A stretch of DNA of 64,000 nucleotides from SXOA01 sp046153945 (GTDB taxonomy: Bacteria > Planctomycetota > Planctomycetia > Pirellulales > Pirellulaceae). The notes beneath the pieces were generated by a model. That model saw only the letters and a program-made list of their open reading frames with translations, was not told the DNA's origin and ran no database searches. The position numbers were made by a program, and so were the translations under genes. The stretch lies in assembly GCA_046153945.1 (NCBI GenBank), contig JBJXFF010000151.1, forward strand, positions 18,988 to 82,987, written 5' to 3'. Below are positions 9,372-17,985 of the stretch, piece after piece (positions within the stretch are counted from its first letter, which is position 1; each line of letters opens with the position of its first letter).

Positions 9372-10390
9372 TGCCAGCCTCTTTTTTCGCATCCTCAAAG
9401 AGAATTCGCAGTCGCGCATTTACGCTCGTGGAATTGCTCGTGGTGATCGCGATTATCGGCGTGCTCGTGGCGCTGCTTCTTCCAGCGGTGCAGCAGGCCC
9501 GCGAGGCAGCCCGGCGGATGCAGTGCGCCAATTACTTGGGGCAACTCATCATAGCAGTGAACCACTATGAAATGGCGCATAGTGTTTATCCGGCCGGGAC
9601 GATTGACGCCAAAGGACCGATTCTGAATGCCCGCTTGGGATACCATCACAACTGGCTGGTGCAGTCGCTCCCCTATTTGGAACAGAAGAATGTGTGGAAC
9701 GCGGTCGATATGAAGCAGAGCATTTACCACGCGAAGAACGGACCAGTACAGAAGTTGGCGATTCCCGGGCTCAATTGTCCTTCGTCAGTCGGAGGACCGC
9801 CCATGACCGACTACGCTGCTTGCCATCACGACGTGGAGGCCTCCATCGATGTCAAAGACAACGGCGTCTTCTTCCTCAACAGCCGCGTGCGCTATCGAGA
9901 TATCATAGACGGCTCTTCGAACACGATATTTCTGGGTGAGAAAATAACCGATGCCTGGGACATGGAATGGTGCAGCGGAACTCGCGCGACGCTCCGCAAC
10001 ACCGGCTGGGGAATCAACCAGTTTACTTTGCGCGGGGGCGGTCTTCCCGGCGGAGCATCGGGTTCTCCGTACGATGGAAGAGGCGATGGGATTAAATTTG
10101 ATCCGCTGGATGTACCCGGCCTCGAATCCGATCGACAACCGATGGAGCCTGGCACGGCGATTCCAGGTGCGGGATCACCTCCGGCAGTAGGTGGAAGAGG
10201 AGCGAAGGGGTCGGTCGTTGCAAATTTCGGCAATCCCAGCTTTGTGGGCGGCTTTGGCTCGTCGCATCCGCAGGTTGCGCTATTTGCGTTCGGAGACGGC
10301 AGCATTCATTCCCTGAGTCAATCGATCAGTCTCACGGCTCTCCAGCAGCTTGGTCATCGGGCTGACGGCAAGCTGCCGGTGGATTATTAA
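9371..10390 (+). CDS. DUF1559 domain protein with prepilin-type N-terminus
   Basis: A 339-residue protein of the pseudopilin-like family that is massively expanded in planctomycetes. The start at ATG 9371 follows a very good ribosome-binding site (GGGGAGGAACCTA). The prepilin signal SRA|FTLVELLVVIAIIGVL is typical, then LLPAVQQAREAARRMQCANY, the hallmark start of DUF1559. The C-terminal motif FAFGDGSIHSLSQSI matches the usual end of the domain (GDGS...S). The middle carries YPAGTIDAKGPILNARLGYH and GLNCPSS. Cellular role is not known; it is probably an extracytoplasmic fibre or coat protein. Here it is the last pilin-like gene of the GspF operon. Confidence 0.95.
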   Translation: MPASFFASSKRIRSRAFTLVELLVVIAIIGVLVALLLPAVQQAREAARRMQCANYLGQLIIAVNHYEMAHSVYPAGTIDAKGPILNARLGYHHNWLVQSLPYLEQKNVWNAVDMKQSIYHAKNGPVQKLAIPGLNCPSSVGGPPMTDYAACHHDVEASIDVKDNGVFFLNSRVRYRDIIDGSSNTIFLGEKITDAWDMEWCSGTRATLRNTGWGINQFTLRGGGLPGGASGSPYDGRGDGIKFDPLDVPGLESDRQPMEPGTAIPGAGSPPAVGGRGAKGSVVANFGNPSFVGGFGSSHPQVALFAFGDGSIHSLSQSISLTALQQLGHRADGKLPVDY

Positions 10391-10394
10391 TCGC

Positions 10395-10790
10395 ATGGCA
10401 TCTTTACCCCCCTCGGAAGTTCCCCTTAGACGCGGTTACCCGCTAGGAACGCTGTTCGTGCTGATCACCATCAGCGCTGTGCTGACGACCGGCCTTTCCC
10501 CGACGGTTCGCGCCGTCGCCGCGGATAAGCTCAAATGGTGGGATCCCTTGCTTGCCGCGGGTGTCGGCTCTGTGGTCTTGGCGATTGTCGGCTTCTGTGC
10601 CGGAGGGCTCTACTATCCCCACTGGCGGGGACTCCTCTGCGGCGGGGTTGCCGGAGTGTTTGTTGGCCTGGTAGCCGGACCGCTGACGCTTGTCGAGCCG
10701 AGAGACTTGTTGCCCGTTACTCTGGCGATGTCCGTCGGCTCAGTCATCGCCATTGCCATTGCGGCAGTGATGCGGAGAAAGGGAGATTGA
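10395..10790 (+). CDS. Small integral membrane protein of unknown function
   Basis: A 131-residue protein starting at ATG 10395, four bases after the DUF1559 stop, hence probably the last gene of the pilin operon. A short polar N-terminus (MASLPPSEVPLRRGYPLG) is followed by about four hydrophobic segments: LFVLITISAVLTTGL, LLAAGVGSVVLAIVGFCAG, WRGLLCGGVAGVFVGLVAG and LPVTLAMSVGSVIAIAIAAV. It ends with a positive tail MRRKGD. No domain is recognised. An in-frame GTG further upstream lies inside the DUF1559 gene and is rejected. Confidence 0.72.
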   Translation: MASLPPSEVPLRRGYPLGTLFVLITISAVLTTGLSPTVRAVAADKLKWWDPLLAAGVGSVVLAIVGFCAGGLYYPHWRGLLCGGVAGVFVGLVAGPLTLVEPRDLLPVTLAMSVGSVIAIAIAAVMRRKGD

Positions 10791-10850
10791 GCATCGCCGA
10801 TCGATGTTCAAGGCATCTAGAGTTAGCGGAAATTGGTTCAACATCGAACC

Positions 10851-10885
10851 CAAAAAATGAGCCCCCGGATTTCTCCGAGGGCTCA
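10851..10885 (-). terminator. Rho-independent terminator of the cysteine-rich gene pair
   Basis: The hairpin TGAGCCC...GGGCTCA (7 bp) continues after one mismatch into CGGA/TCCG around a TTTC loop (10858-10885). Read on the minus strand it is followed by TTTTTTG, a classic terminator. It sits 33 bases past the stop of the minus-strand 64-residue gene. It may also halt plus-strand transcription leaving the pilin operon, though there the U-tract is absent. Confidence 0.8.
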
Positions 10886-10917
10886 CATGTTTCAACTCGC
10901 GAAATTCGCGGCTGACT

Positions 10918-11112
10918 CTACTTCACGCAGCAGCAATCGCCGCCGGGGCAGCAGGGGCAAGCGTCGCAGGTGCAAACGCCGGTCTGGCAACAGCCGCAGA
11001 CACACGCGCAGCCGCAGGAATTCCCGCAGCAGCTTTTCGCACAAGCGGGAGCAGTCTGGGGTGCAGAGGCGGCCGAGAACAACCCCGCCATCAGAAAAAC
11101 GAGCAGGTACAT
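10918..11112 (-). CDS. Small secreted cysteine-rich protein, metallothionein-like composition
   Basis: A 64-residue protein with 17 cysteines in its last 42 residues. ATG 11112 is preceded by GGAGA at good spacing. Residues 1-20 (MYLLVFLMAGLFSAASAPQT) look like a signal peptide. The mature part consists of CC, CxC and CxxC pairs (SCCGNSCGCACVCGCCQTG, then CTCDACPCCPGGDCCCVK) with almost no hydrophobic core. Such a composition suggests metal binding or dense disulphide bonding; I see no named family. It lies downstream of another exported Cys-rich gene on the same strand and is followed by a terminator, which supports it being real. Confidence 0.75.
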   Translation of the reverse strand: MYLLVFLMAGLFSAASAPQTAPACAKSCCGNSCGCACVCGCCQTGVCTCDACPCCPGGDCCCVK

Positions 11113-11199
11113 AAAAAATCTCCAGTGAAAATGGCAAACTCAAAATCCAAACAGAATGGCTGTCGGAAAGGCCCGCGAGGATGCGGAGCCTGAGGGCCA

Positions 11200-11649
11200 T
11201 TAAATCCGCCAAACGCAATAGAGAATGCGTGGCGGTGGAGATTCGTGGCGGATTCCGGTTTCAAGCTGACGGACATTCGTCAACGTAGAAGATGCGACAT
11301 GAGCCGCGATCGGCATCGCTTGCAAAACCGGCTCATCGACCTTGGTTTTGACGTACTTCGGAGGATTCAAGGGGATCGGCAGCTCTGTGCCGCGGCAACT
11401 GCAAGAACCGAGCGTGGTTACGCTCCTGGCACAATCCCCGGCAGACTGCTGAAAGCAAGATTGGCCGCATGTTTTTTCTGCCTTGTGAGCCACATCGCTC
11501 GCACAGCAGCTTTTCTCATAAACCTGCTGGCCGCATTCACAAGTCTGGCACTGGCAAGCGTCCACCAGAGCAGATGCCCCAAACCCCTGCGCGGCCATCG
11601 CCAATGCCGCGAGCCAAATAATGCAGGGGGTAAGATTCCTTGGACGCAT
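11200..11649 (-). CDS. Secreted cysteine-rich protein of unknown function
   Basis: A 149-residue protein starting at ATG 11649. The N-terminus MRPRNLTPCIIWLAALAMAAQGFGASA is a signal peptide with a plausible AxA cleavage site. The next 75 residues are rich in cysteine (DACQCQTCECGQQVYEKSCC, then KTCGQSCFQQSAGDCARS and GSCSCRG). The C-terminal half is ordinary and Pro/Val-rich. It lies 87 bases upstream of the 64-residue Cys-rich gene and shares its strand and its exported, Cys-rich character, so the two are probably co-transcribed. The function could be metal sequestration or a disulphide-bonded surface protein; nothing in the sequence decides. Confidence 0.7.
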   Translation of the reverse strand: MRPRNLTPCIIWLAALAMAAQGFGASALVDACQCQTCECGQQVYEKSCCASDVAHKAEKTCGQSCFQQSAGDCARSVTTLGSCSCRGTELPIPLNPPKYVKTKVDEPVLQAMPIAAHVASSTLTNVRQLETGIRHESPPPRILYCVWRI

Positions 11650-11696
11650 GTATCGTAATTATTGCTACGGGCCGCCAAATAGGCAAGTTCAGTCGT

Positions 11697-11702
11697 TATA
11701 AT
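11697..11702 (+). promoter_or_regulatory. Possible -10 element for the DUF1080 gene
   Basis: A perfect TATAAT lies 60 bases before the DUF1080 start in the 113-base divergent region. No convincing -35 box is present at 16-18 bases, so this is a weak call based on one element and position. Confidence 0.3.
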
Positions 11703-11762
11703 CCTTTCGGATTTGAAATCGACCGAAATGTCACTTTCTTCCCTCTCCCCAAGGACCACCCC

Positions 11763-12455
11763 ATGAGCCGCCTTCTGCCATTCGCCGCATTCCTTTGGAT
11801 GTTCACGTTTGCTGCCCCAATGCTCACCGCCGAGGAAAAGGACGGTTTTCAGGCAATTTTCGACGGCAAGACATTGGATGGGTGGTCGGGTAACGACAAA
11901 TTCTGGTCGGTGAAGGACGGCTGCATCACGGGGCAGACCACGAAGGAAAACCCGACCAGCGGCAACACGTTTCTCATTTGGAAGGAGCAGGTCGGTGATT
12001 TTGAATTGCGGCTGAAATTCAAGATTGTGGGCGGCAATTCGGGCATTCAGTACCGCAGTTCCGACAAGGGGAACCACGTCGTCCAGGGCTACCAGGCGGA
12101 CATCGACTCCGGCGATCAGTACATCGGCATCCTCTACGAGGAAGGCCGCCGCGGAATTCTGGCGGAACGCGGCAACAAGGTCGAAATCAGCGAGAAGGGG
12201 GAGAAGAAAGTGGTCGGTAAAACCGAAGACTCCGCCGCCATCCTCAAGGACATCAAGAAGGAAGACTGGAATGAGTATGTCGTGATCGCCAAGGGGAATC
12301 ATCTCATCCAGAAAATCAACGGCCACACCACCGTGGACATCACCGACTACGAAAAGGAAAAATTCACTCCCAGCGGCATCCTCGCCCTTCAACTCCACGC
12401 CGGCCCGCCAATGAAGGTGCAGTTCAAGGATATTGAAATCAAGACGCTAAAGTAG
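11763..12455 (+). CDS. Secreted DUF1080 (3-keto-disaccharide hydrolase domain) protein
   Basis: A 230-residue exported protein starting at ATG 11763 with a signal peptide (MSRLLPFAAFLWMFTFAAPMLTA). The rest is one DUF1080 domain: the start FQAIFDGKTLDGWSG, the core DFELRLKFKIVGGNSGIQYR, and the end GILALQLHAGPPMKVQFKDI are all characteristic. The fold is a concanavalin-like jelly roll. Members are abundant in planctomycetes, where they are thought to act on or bind glycans; hydrolysis of 3-keto sugars has been shown for some. It stands 32 bases before the DUF6288/esterase gene on the same strand, so a joint role in polysaccharide breakdown is likely. Confidence 0.93.
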   Translation: MSRLLPFAAFLWMFTFAAPMLTAEEKDGFQAIFDGKTLDGWSGNDKFWSVKDGCITGQTTKENPTSGNTFLIWKEQVGDFELRLKFKIVGGNSGIQYRSSDKGNHVVQGYQADIDSGDQYIGILYEEGRRGILAERGNKVEISEKGEKKVVGKTEDSAAILKDIKKEDWNEYVVIAKGNHLIQKINGHTTVDITDYEKEKFTPSGILALQLHAGPPMKVQFKDIEIKTLK

Positions 12456-12487
12456 CCGACCATTTCCAATTCAATGGTCTTACAACC

Positions 12488-15400
12488 ATGACAAACTTTC
12501 GCCTTACAGTTCGACTCGTCTGCCTCGCGTATCTTTGCCTTGCATCCCCGTTGCTGGCGCAGGTGGATTACGACGGCAACGACAGCCCATGGGGGCAGAG
12601 AGCTGATTCGGGACCAGACGCGGAAGTCCCCGGTTGGTTCTACAATCTGGGCATCACCGGTTTACGTGCTCAGTTAGTCGCCGATCAACCCAAGGCGTTG
12701 CTGATCAAGTACGTCTTTCCCAAGTCACCAGCAAATGGTCTCGTCAAGAGTGGCGACTTCATCGTCGGTGCTGGCGGCCAGTTGTTCAAGGAAAAACACC
12801 GCGACGGATACGGTGAGAGTGTCTTCGGTGCCGAAGGGCCAGTATCAGAGCTTGCACAGGTGCTGGAAGAGTGTCAAAGCGGTGCCCGCAAAGGGAAGCT
12901 TTCGCTCACACTACAGCGCGGGCGCGAGATCAAGGAAGTCGTGCTCGATGTCGGTCAGAAGTACGGAACATACGCCGCGACGTATCCAGGCAGTTGTGCA
13001 AAGTCGGACAGGGTACTCGCCGAGTTGCTCAAGTATCTCGTCGAACATCAGGCAAAAGATGGTTCGTTTGGCGATCCGGTGCACAACACCTTTGCGCCAC
13101 TGGCTCTGCTGGCGAGCGGTGATGCAAAGTATTTGCCGGCCGTAAGGCTCAACGTGCAATATCACTGTCGAGAGACTCGTGCGAAGGACGAGCGGCGCTT
13201 TGATCTGATCAACTGGAGCTACATGAGCGCCGCAATTGTGCTCGGCGAATACCACCTCGCCACCGGAGAAAAATGGGTGCTGCCGGAACTGCAAGAGGTC
13301 CATGATCATCTGGCCAAGAGCCAGTATTTGCATATGTCGCAGATCAATCCCAAAGCGAAGAAATCACATCCGGATTCCTTTCCGCAAGGGCCCAAAGATT
13401 CTCACGGCGGCTGGGGGCACAATCCCGGCTTTGAAGGTTATGGTCCGATCGCCATGCTCACCGGTCAGGGGGCTTTGGCTTATTCGTTGATGGATCGCTG
13501 CGGGATCAAGGTTGATCGTAAAAGTCATGATGCAGCGTACGAGTTCCTCAAGAAGGGGACGGGCAAAAACGGATACGTCTGGTACGGCGACCAAATCGGA
13601 GGAGGTCCGGACGGTTGGGCCGATATGGGGAGAACCGGCGCCACTGGCATCGCCAACTTCCTCAGCCCTTACGCAGAGCCCGTTTACCGCGAACGAGCGT
13701 TGTCCCACGCCAAGGTGATTGGCAAGCATCCGCAGAGCTTTCCCGATACCCACGGTTCGCCGGCAATGGGAATGGCGTACACAGCGCTCGCGGCGAACGT
13801 CGATGCCGACAGCTTTCGCAAACTCATGGACGCCAATCGCTGGTGGTTCACGATGGCCCAGTGCACCGACGGCACCTTCTACTACCAACCCAACCGCGAT
13901 AACGCCGGCTATGGCTCCGACGCCCGAATGACAGCATCGTCCGTGGTGGCGTTCATTTTTACAATACCCAAGCACAGCCTGGTGATTACCGGCAAGGCGG
14001 CAATCGCTCCTCCCAAACCGGACGACAAGCCCGCTCTTACCAAGAAGCCTCTCAAGGTGTTCATCCTGGCCGGGCAGTCGAACATGCAGGGCCATGCAAG
14101 CATCTCGACTATTGATTCGATGGCCGACGATCCCAAGACGGCCTTGCTCCTCAAGGAGATGCTCGCCCCCGACGGGAAACCGCGGGTATGCGAGAAGGTC
14201 TGGATCACGTCGGTCGGCTGCCTCGGCGATGCCTACACCGATTTGCAGGAGAAGAAGGGAAAGTTGACAGCGGGCTTCGGTGCCCCCGAGAACAAAATCG
14301 GGCCGGAGTTCACGTTCGGCATCACCATGGAAAAATCGCTGGGCGAGCCCGTGCTGATCATTAAGACTGCTTGGGGCGGTCGGAGCCTTCACACTGATTT
14401 CCGCCCGCCAAGCGCGGGCCCGTATGCGTGGAGCGACTACGAGTTGGCCCAGCACAAACAGCGAGGCGACGACCTAGAGAAGGTGAAAGCCGAGCGAGTC
14501 AAGGCCACGGGCGTTTACTACCGCGAGATGATCGGGCACGTTCGGAATGTTCTCAAAGACATCAAGCGCGTGGTGCCGGACTACGACGCGCAGCAAGGTT
14601 ACGAACTGGCTGGTTTCGTTTGGTTTCAAGGGTTTAACGACCTGGTCTCTGATTGGACCTACGACCAGAACATGAAGCCGGGCGGATACGACCTTTACGG
14701 AGAATTGCTGTCACATTTCATCCGCGACGTGCGCAAGGACTTGGCGGTGCCGAAGTTGCCCTTCGTGATCGGCGTCATGGGCATCGGCGGCGTGAAGGAA
14801 GGGACGATGCCGCCGCAGATGCACTTCCGCCAGGCCCAGGTAAAGCCTACAACGCTCGCCGAGTTCAAGGGGAACGTGTTCGCGGTGGAGACGGCCCCGT
14901 TCTGGGACGACGACCTCGCCGCCATCGAGGAGAAACGCGGCCAGGTCGCGCAGATGGAATATCTGCTCCGCGTGAAGGACAAAAACGCGGCCAACAAAGA
15001 CGGCAACATGACCAAGGACGAGCAGCGCGAGTACCTGAAGAAATACGAGGCAGACCTCATCACGCCCGCCGAATCCGTGCGGTGGACCCGTGGGGCCTCC
15101 AACGGCGGCTATCACTACCTTGGTGCCGCCAAGATTTTGGCACCGATCGGCAAGGCGTTCGCCGAGGCTCTCTTGAGCCCGCCGAAAACGGTCGGTGAAG
15201 CCACGCCGAACAAGCCGGTGAAGGTGTTCGTCCTCGCGGGCCAGTCGAACATGGAGGGGCAAGGGTTCATCAAAGCCGACCCGCAGCGGAACGACGGCAA
15301 AGGCAGCCTCGAATATCTCACGAAGGACAAGGCCACGGCCGACAAGTTTAAGCATCTCCTGGACCCGAAGGGTGCGTGGGCCATTCGCGACGACGTGTGT

Positions 15401-16087
15401 ATCCATTACCTCGACCGCAAGGGCAAGGTCACGGTGGGCTACGGCGCTAAGGAGGACCGCATCGGCCCGGAGCTCGGCTTCGCTCATGTCATCGGCGATG
15501 CCTACGAGGAACCGGTTTTACTTATTAAGCTCGCGTGGGGCGGAAAGAGCCTCGCGCAGGACTTCCGTCCGCCGAGTTCTGGCGGAGAGGTTAGTCCGTA
15601 CTACAAGGAAATCGTTCAGCGGACCAAGGATGTTCTTGACAACCTGTCGAAGGAGTTCCCGGAGTTCGGCGGACGCAAGCAGGAGCTCGTCGGGTTTGGC
15701 TGGCACCAAGGTTGGAATGATCGCGTCAATCAAGCTTTTAACGACGAGTACGAAAAGAACATGGCCAACTTTATTCGCGACGTACGCAAGGATCTCGAAG
15801 TGCCAAGGCTCCCGTTTGTGATCGCCGAGACAGGGATGAGCGGCAAGGAGGAGAAGCACCCGCGGGCGCTTTCCTTGATGAAGGCCCAGGCCGCCGTGGC
15901 GGAGTACGCGGAGTTCCAGGGGAACGTGGCGTTTGTCGGCACCAAGGAGTTCTGGCGGGACAAAGAAGTTTCACCGACCGGACAAGCGTATCACTGGAAC
16001 ACCAACGCCGAGACCTATTACCTCATCGGCGAGGCGATGGGGACCGCGATGAAGAAACTGATTTCGGCCCCTCGTCTCGCAGAATAA
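12488..16087 (+). CDS. DUF6288 protein fused to two sialate O-acetylesterase domains
   Basis: A 1199-residue exported protein. Signal peptide about 1-24 (ends PLLAQ). Residues 50-165 look like a PDZ-type domain (VFPKSPANGLVKSGDFIVGA), and 170-505 form the DUF6288 alpha/alpha-barrel-like part (LLKYLVEHQAKDGSFGDPVH). Two SGNH-type sialate O-acetylesterase (SASA) domains follow. The first starts KVFILAGQSNMQGHA at residue 523, with a His block at GGYHYLGAAK. The second starts KVFVLAGQSNMEGQGF at residue 912, with the His block AYHWNTNAETYY. Ser of GQSN and the late His are the expected catalytic residues and are present in both. Carbohydrate deacetylation outside the cytoplasm is inferred. No frameshift was seen. 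Confidence 0.9.
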   Translation: MTNFRLTVRLVCLAYLCLASPLLAQVDYDGNDSPWGQRADSGPDAEVPGWFYNLGITGLRAQLVADQPKALLIKYVFPKSPANGLVKSGDFIVGAGGQLFKEKHRDGYGESVFGAEGPVSELAQVLEECQSGARKGKLSLTLQRGREIKEVVLDVGQKYGTYAATYPGSCAKSDRVLAELLKYLVEHQAKDGSFGDPVHNTFAPLALLASGDAKYLPAVRLNVQYHCRETRAKDERRFDLINWSYMSAAIVLGEYHLATGEKWVLPELQEVHDHLAKSQYLHMSQINPKAKKSHPDSFPQGPKDSHGGWGHNPGFEGYGPIAMLTGQGALAYSLMDRCGIKVDRKSHDAAYEFLKKGTGKNGYVWYGDQIGGGPDGWADMGRTGATGIANFLSPYAEPVYRERALSHAKVIGKHPQSFPDTHGSPAMGMAYTALAANVDADSFRKLMDANRWWFTMAQCTDGTFYYQPNRDNAGYGSDARMTASSVVAFIFTIPKHSLVITGKAAIAPPKPDDKPALTKKPLKVFILAGQSNMQGHASISTIDSMADDPKTALLLKEMLAPDGKPRVCEKVWITSVGCLGDAYTDLQEKKGKLTAGFGAPENKIGPEFTFGITMEKSLGEPVLIIKTAWGGRSLHTDFRPPSAGPYAWSDYELAQHKQRGDDLEKVKAERVKATGVYYREMIGHVRNVLKDIKRVVPDYDAQQGYELAGFVWFQGFNDLVSDWTYDQNMKPGGYDLYGELLSHFIRDVRKDLAVPKLPFVIGVMGIGGVKEGTMPPQMHFRQAQVKPTTLAEFKGNVFAVETAPFWDDDLAAIEEKRGQVAQMEYLLRVKDKNAANKDGNMTKDEQREYLKKYEADLITPAESVRWTRGASNGGYHYLGAAKILAPIGKAFAEALLSPPKTVGEATPNKPVKVFVLAGQSNMEGQGFIKADPQRNDGKGSLEYLTKDKATADKFKHLLDPKGAWAIRDDVCIHYLDRKGKVTVGYGAKEDRIGPELGFAHVIGDAYEEPVLLIKLAWGGKSLAQDFRPPSSGGEVSPYYKEIVQRTKDVLDNLSKEFPEFGGRKQELVGFGWHQGWNDRVNQAFNDEYEKNMANFIRDVRKDLEVPRLPFVIAETGMSGKEEKHPRALSLMKAQAAVAEYAEFQGNVAFVGTKEFWRDKEVSPTGQAYHWNTNAETYYLIGEAMGTAMKKLISAPRLAE

Positions 16088-16139
16088 CCTTGGATCCGCG
16101 GTCTTTACAGAGTTAGTTCACCTGTTGCAGAGTCGAGAA

Positions 16140-17216
16140 ATGCCTACTCAATATCAGCTGCGATTCGTTTCGATCGGCGCAGTACTCTTGGTGGCTCTAA
16201 ACGGTGTTTTGGGCACGGCCCAGCAGACCCCGGAAATCTCCCTCAAACCGGATGACAAGCCCGGATCGCCCAACAAACCGATTAAGGTGTTCATCTTAAT
16301 GGGACAATCGAACATGGTCGGCATGGGAGACATTGGCCCAGAAATGACCAAAGGAACGCTCACATACCTCACCAAAGCAGACAAGAAGTACCCGTGGCTC
16401 GTCGATGCTGGCGACAGGTGGGCCGAGCGCAAGGACGTCTATTACTACGACGCTCGGGTGAAGAAAGGAGCACCTCTCAGCCCAATGGCGAACAACGGAA
16501 AGTCAATTGGCCCGGAACTGGGATTCGGCTACGTCATGGGCCACGTCCTTGACGAACCTGTGCTTGTCCTCAAGTCGTGCATTGGGAATCGCAGCCTGGG
16601 GTGGGATCTCCTTCCACCCGGCAGCAAACAGTTCACCTATGAGGGTAAAACATACGCCGGATATAAAGACACCCCCGACTCGTGGGTGGAGGGTCAACTT
16701 AAGAAGGAAGTCAAATGGTACGCCGGCAAGCAGTACGATGATGACATGGCCAACGCGAAAGAGGCCCTCAAAACCATCGCCCAGTGGTATCCCGGTTATA
16801 AGGACCAGGGATACGAAATCGCCGGATTCGTCTGGTGGCAGGGGCACAAGGACACCGGTAGTGAGGCCCATGCGAGCCAGTATGAGGAGAACCTGGAACG
16901 CCTGATCGAGAGTTTGCGAAAGGATTACGACGCGCCGAAGGCCAAATTCGTACTGGCGACCGGATGCGGCAACCCCGGGCGTGAAGGCCTGGGTCTGAAG
17001 ATCGCAGAAGCCCAATTGTCAATCGGTGACGCAAAGAAGCACAAGAAGTTCGAGGGCAACGTGAAAGCGGTGGACTCCCGCGACCTGTGGCGAGAAGCGA
17101 ACGTGTCTCCCAAGAATCAAGGCTACCATTACAACCGCAATGCCGAGACTTACCTGGAGGTTGGCCTCCGCCTCGGCTGGGCCATGGCGGAACTGTCGAA
17201 GGGCGAGAGCAAGTAA
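16140..17216 (+). CDS. Secreted sialate O-acetylesterase-family protein
   Basis: A 358-residue exported esterase-family protein starting at ATG 16140, 52 bases after the double-domain gene. A signal peptide (RFVSIGAVLLVALNGVLGTA) precedes a single SASA domain. It opens KVFILMGQSNMVGMGDIGPE with the nucleophile Ser in GQSN, passes FVWWQGHKD and ends with GYHYNRNAETYLEVGLRLGW, the catalytic-His block. The linker KPDDKPGSPNKPIKVFIL is close to the linker before the first SASA domain of the neighbour (KPDDKPALTKKPLKVFIL). That makes it a duplicate of that domain. Substrate unknown; acetylated glycans are the family expectation. Confidence 0.92.
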   Translation: MPTQYQLRFVSIGAVLLVALNGVLGTAQQTPEISLKPDDKPGSPNKPIKVFILMGQSNMVGMGDIGPEMTKGTLTYLTKADKKYPWLVDAGDRWAERKDVYYYDARVKKGAPLSPMANNGKSIGPELGFGYVMGHVLDEPVLVLKSCIGNRSLGWDLLPPGSKQFTYEGKTYAGYKDTPDSWVEGQLKKEVKWYAGKQYDDDMANAKEALKTIAQWYPGYKDQGYEIAGFVWWQGHKDTGSEAHASQYEENLERLIESLRKDYDAPKAKFVLATGCGNPGREGLGLKIAEAQLSIGDAKKHKKFEGNVKAVDSRDLWREANVSPKNQGYHYNRNAETYLEVGLRLGWAMAELSKGESK

Positions 17217-17374
17217 TCTGCGAGGCACCCGGGTGCGCAATCGCAGTCCGCGGTTGTGGAGAAAATCGAGGCCTACCACAAGACCTGAAGTGTGGATGAT
17301 CGCTGGCCCCTGCCCGAGATTCTGGTGCACGGAAAGTAGTTCCGGTGAATCGAATTTATCCGTGAATTGCTCCG

Positions 17375-17983
17375 TCAATTCATGAACTTCCGCAAATCCT
17401 CCGGAGTATCCACGTCCTCAAAGGCCGTTATGGTAGGCTCAAACTCGTCACACGAAATCTCGCGGCAGGGATGCCGTTGAGTGAGGACGTTCAAGCCTTC
17501 GCGATCCGACAATTGACAGACTTCCGCGGCGAGAGTCCAAGGAAACAAAATCGGGTGGCCGCGTCTGCCACCAATCGTCGGCACGAGGATACTCCGCCGA
17601 TTAGGGTCATCGTGCCACAAGAGGGAATTGATCACTTGCGTCGAGAGGCAGGGCATGTCGGCGGGTGCCATCAGCCACGAATCGTCAGGGGTAGGTGCAT
17701 AGTTCTCACGAATGTGCATGAGCGCGTATTGCACCGAATCTTTCATCTGGGGTGGCTGCTGGGGAGGAGTAACAATGTCAACGATGCCTGAAGCCTGGCA
17801 AACATGACGCAGTTCGTCGTCGTCTGGACGCACGACGACGACGATACGGTACATTCGACTTCTCTTCCAGGCGGCTAAGGTCTTTTCCATCATCGTCACC
17901 CCATCCACCGGCAGCAACAGCTTCGGAGCTCCCATCCTGGTACTCTTGCCAGCCGCAGGAATGATGGCGAAATGACGGGGCAT
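17375..17983 (-). CDS. MocA-like nucleotidyltransferase (molybdenum cofactor cytidylyltransferase family)
   Basis: A 202-residue GT-A-fold nucleotidyltransferase starting at ATG 17983. The signature AAGKSTRMGAPKLLLPVDG (residues 10-28) is that of MocA/MobA-type enzymes, which transfer CMP or GMP to molybdopterin. APADMPCLS is the Asp-containing metal-binding site, and FEDVDTPEDLRKF is the usual end. It lies two bases after the XdhC-family gene, and that pairing points to cytidylylation of the cofactor for xanthine dehydrogenase-type hydroxylases. No such hydroxylase is in the window. MocA is the better guess than MobA, given the context. Confidence 0.85.
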   Translation of the reverse strand: MPRHFAIIPAAGKSTRMGAPKLLLPVDGVTMMEKTLAAWKRSRMYRIVVVVRPDDDELRHVCQASGIVDIVTPPQQPPQMKDSVQYALMHIRENYAPTPDDSWLMAPADMPCLSTQVINSLLWHDDPNRRSILVPTIGGRRGHPILFPWTLAAEVCQLSDREGLNVLTQRHPCREISCDEFEPTITAFEDVDTPEDLRKFMN

Positions 17984-17985
17984 GG

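Noticed and set aside
11418..12398. 326-codon minus-strand frame opposite the DUF1080 gene
   Set aside because: Overlaps both the DUF1080 gene and the Cys-rich gene in another frame; hydrophobic-acidic shadow composition.
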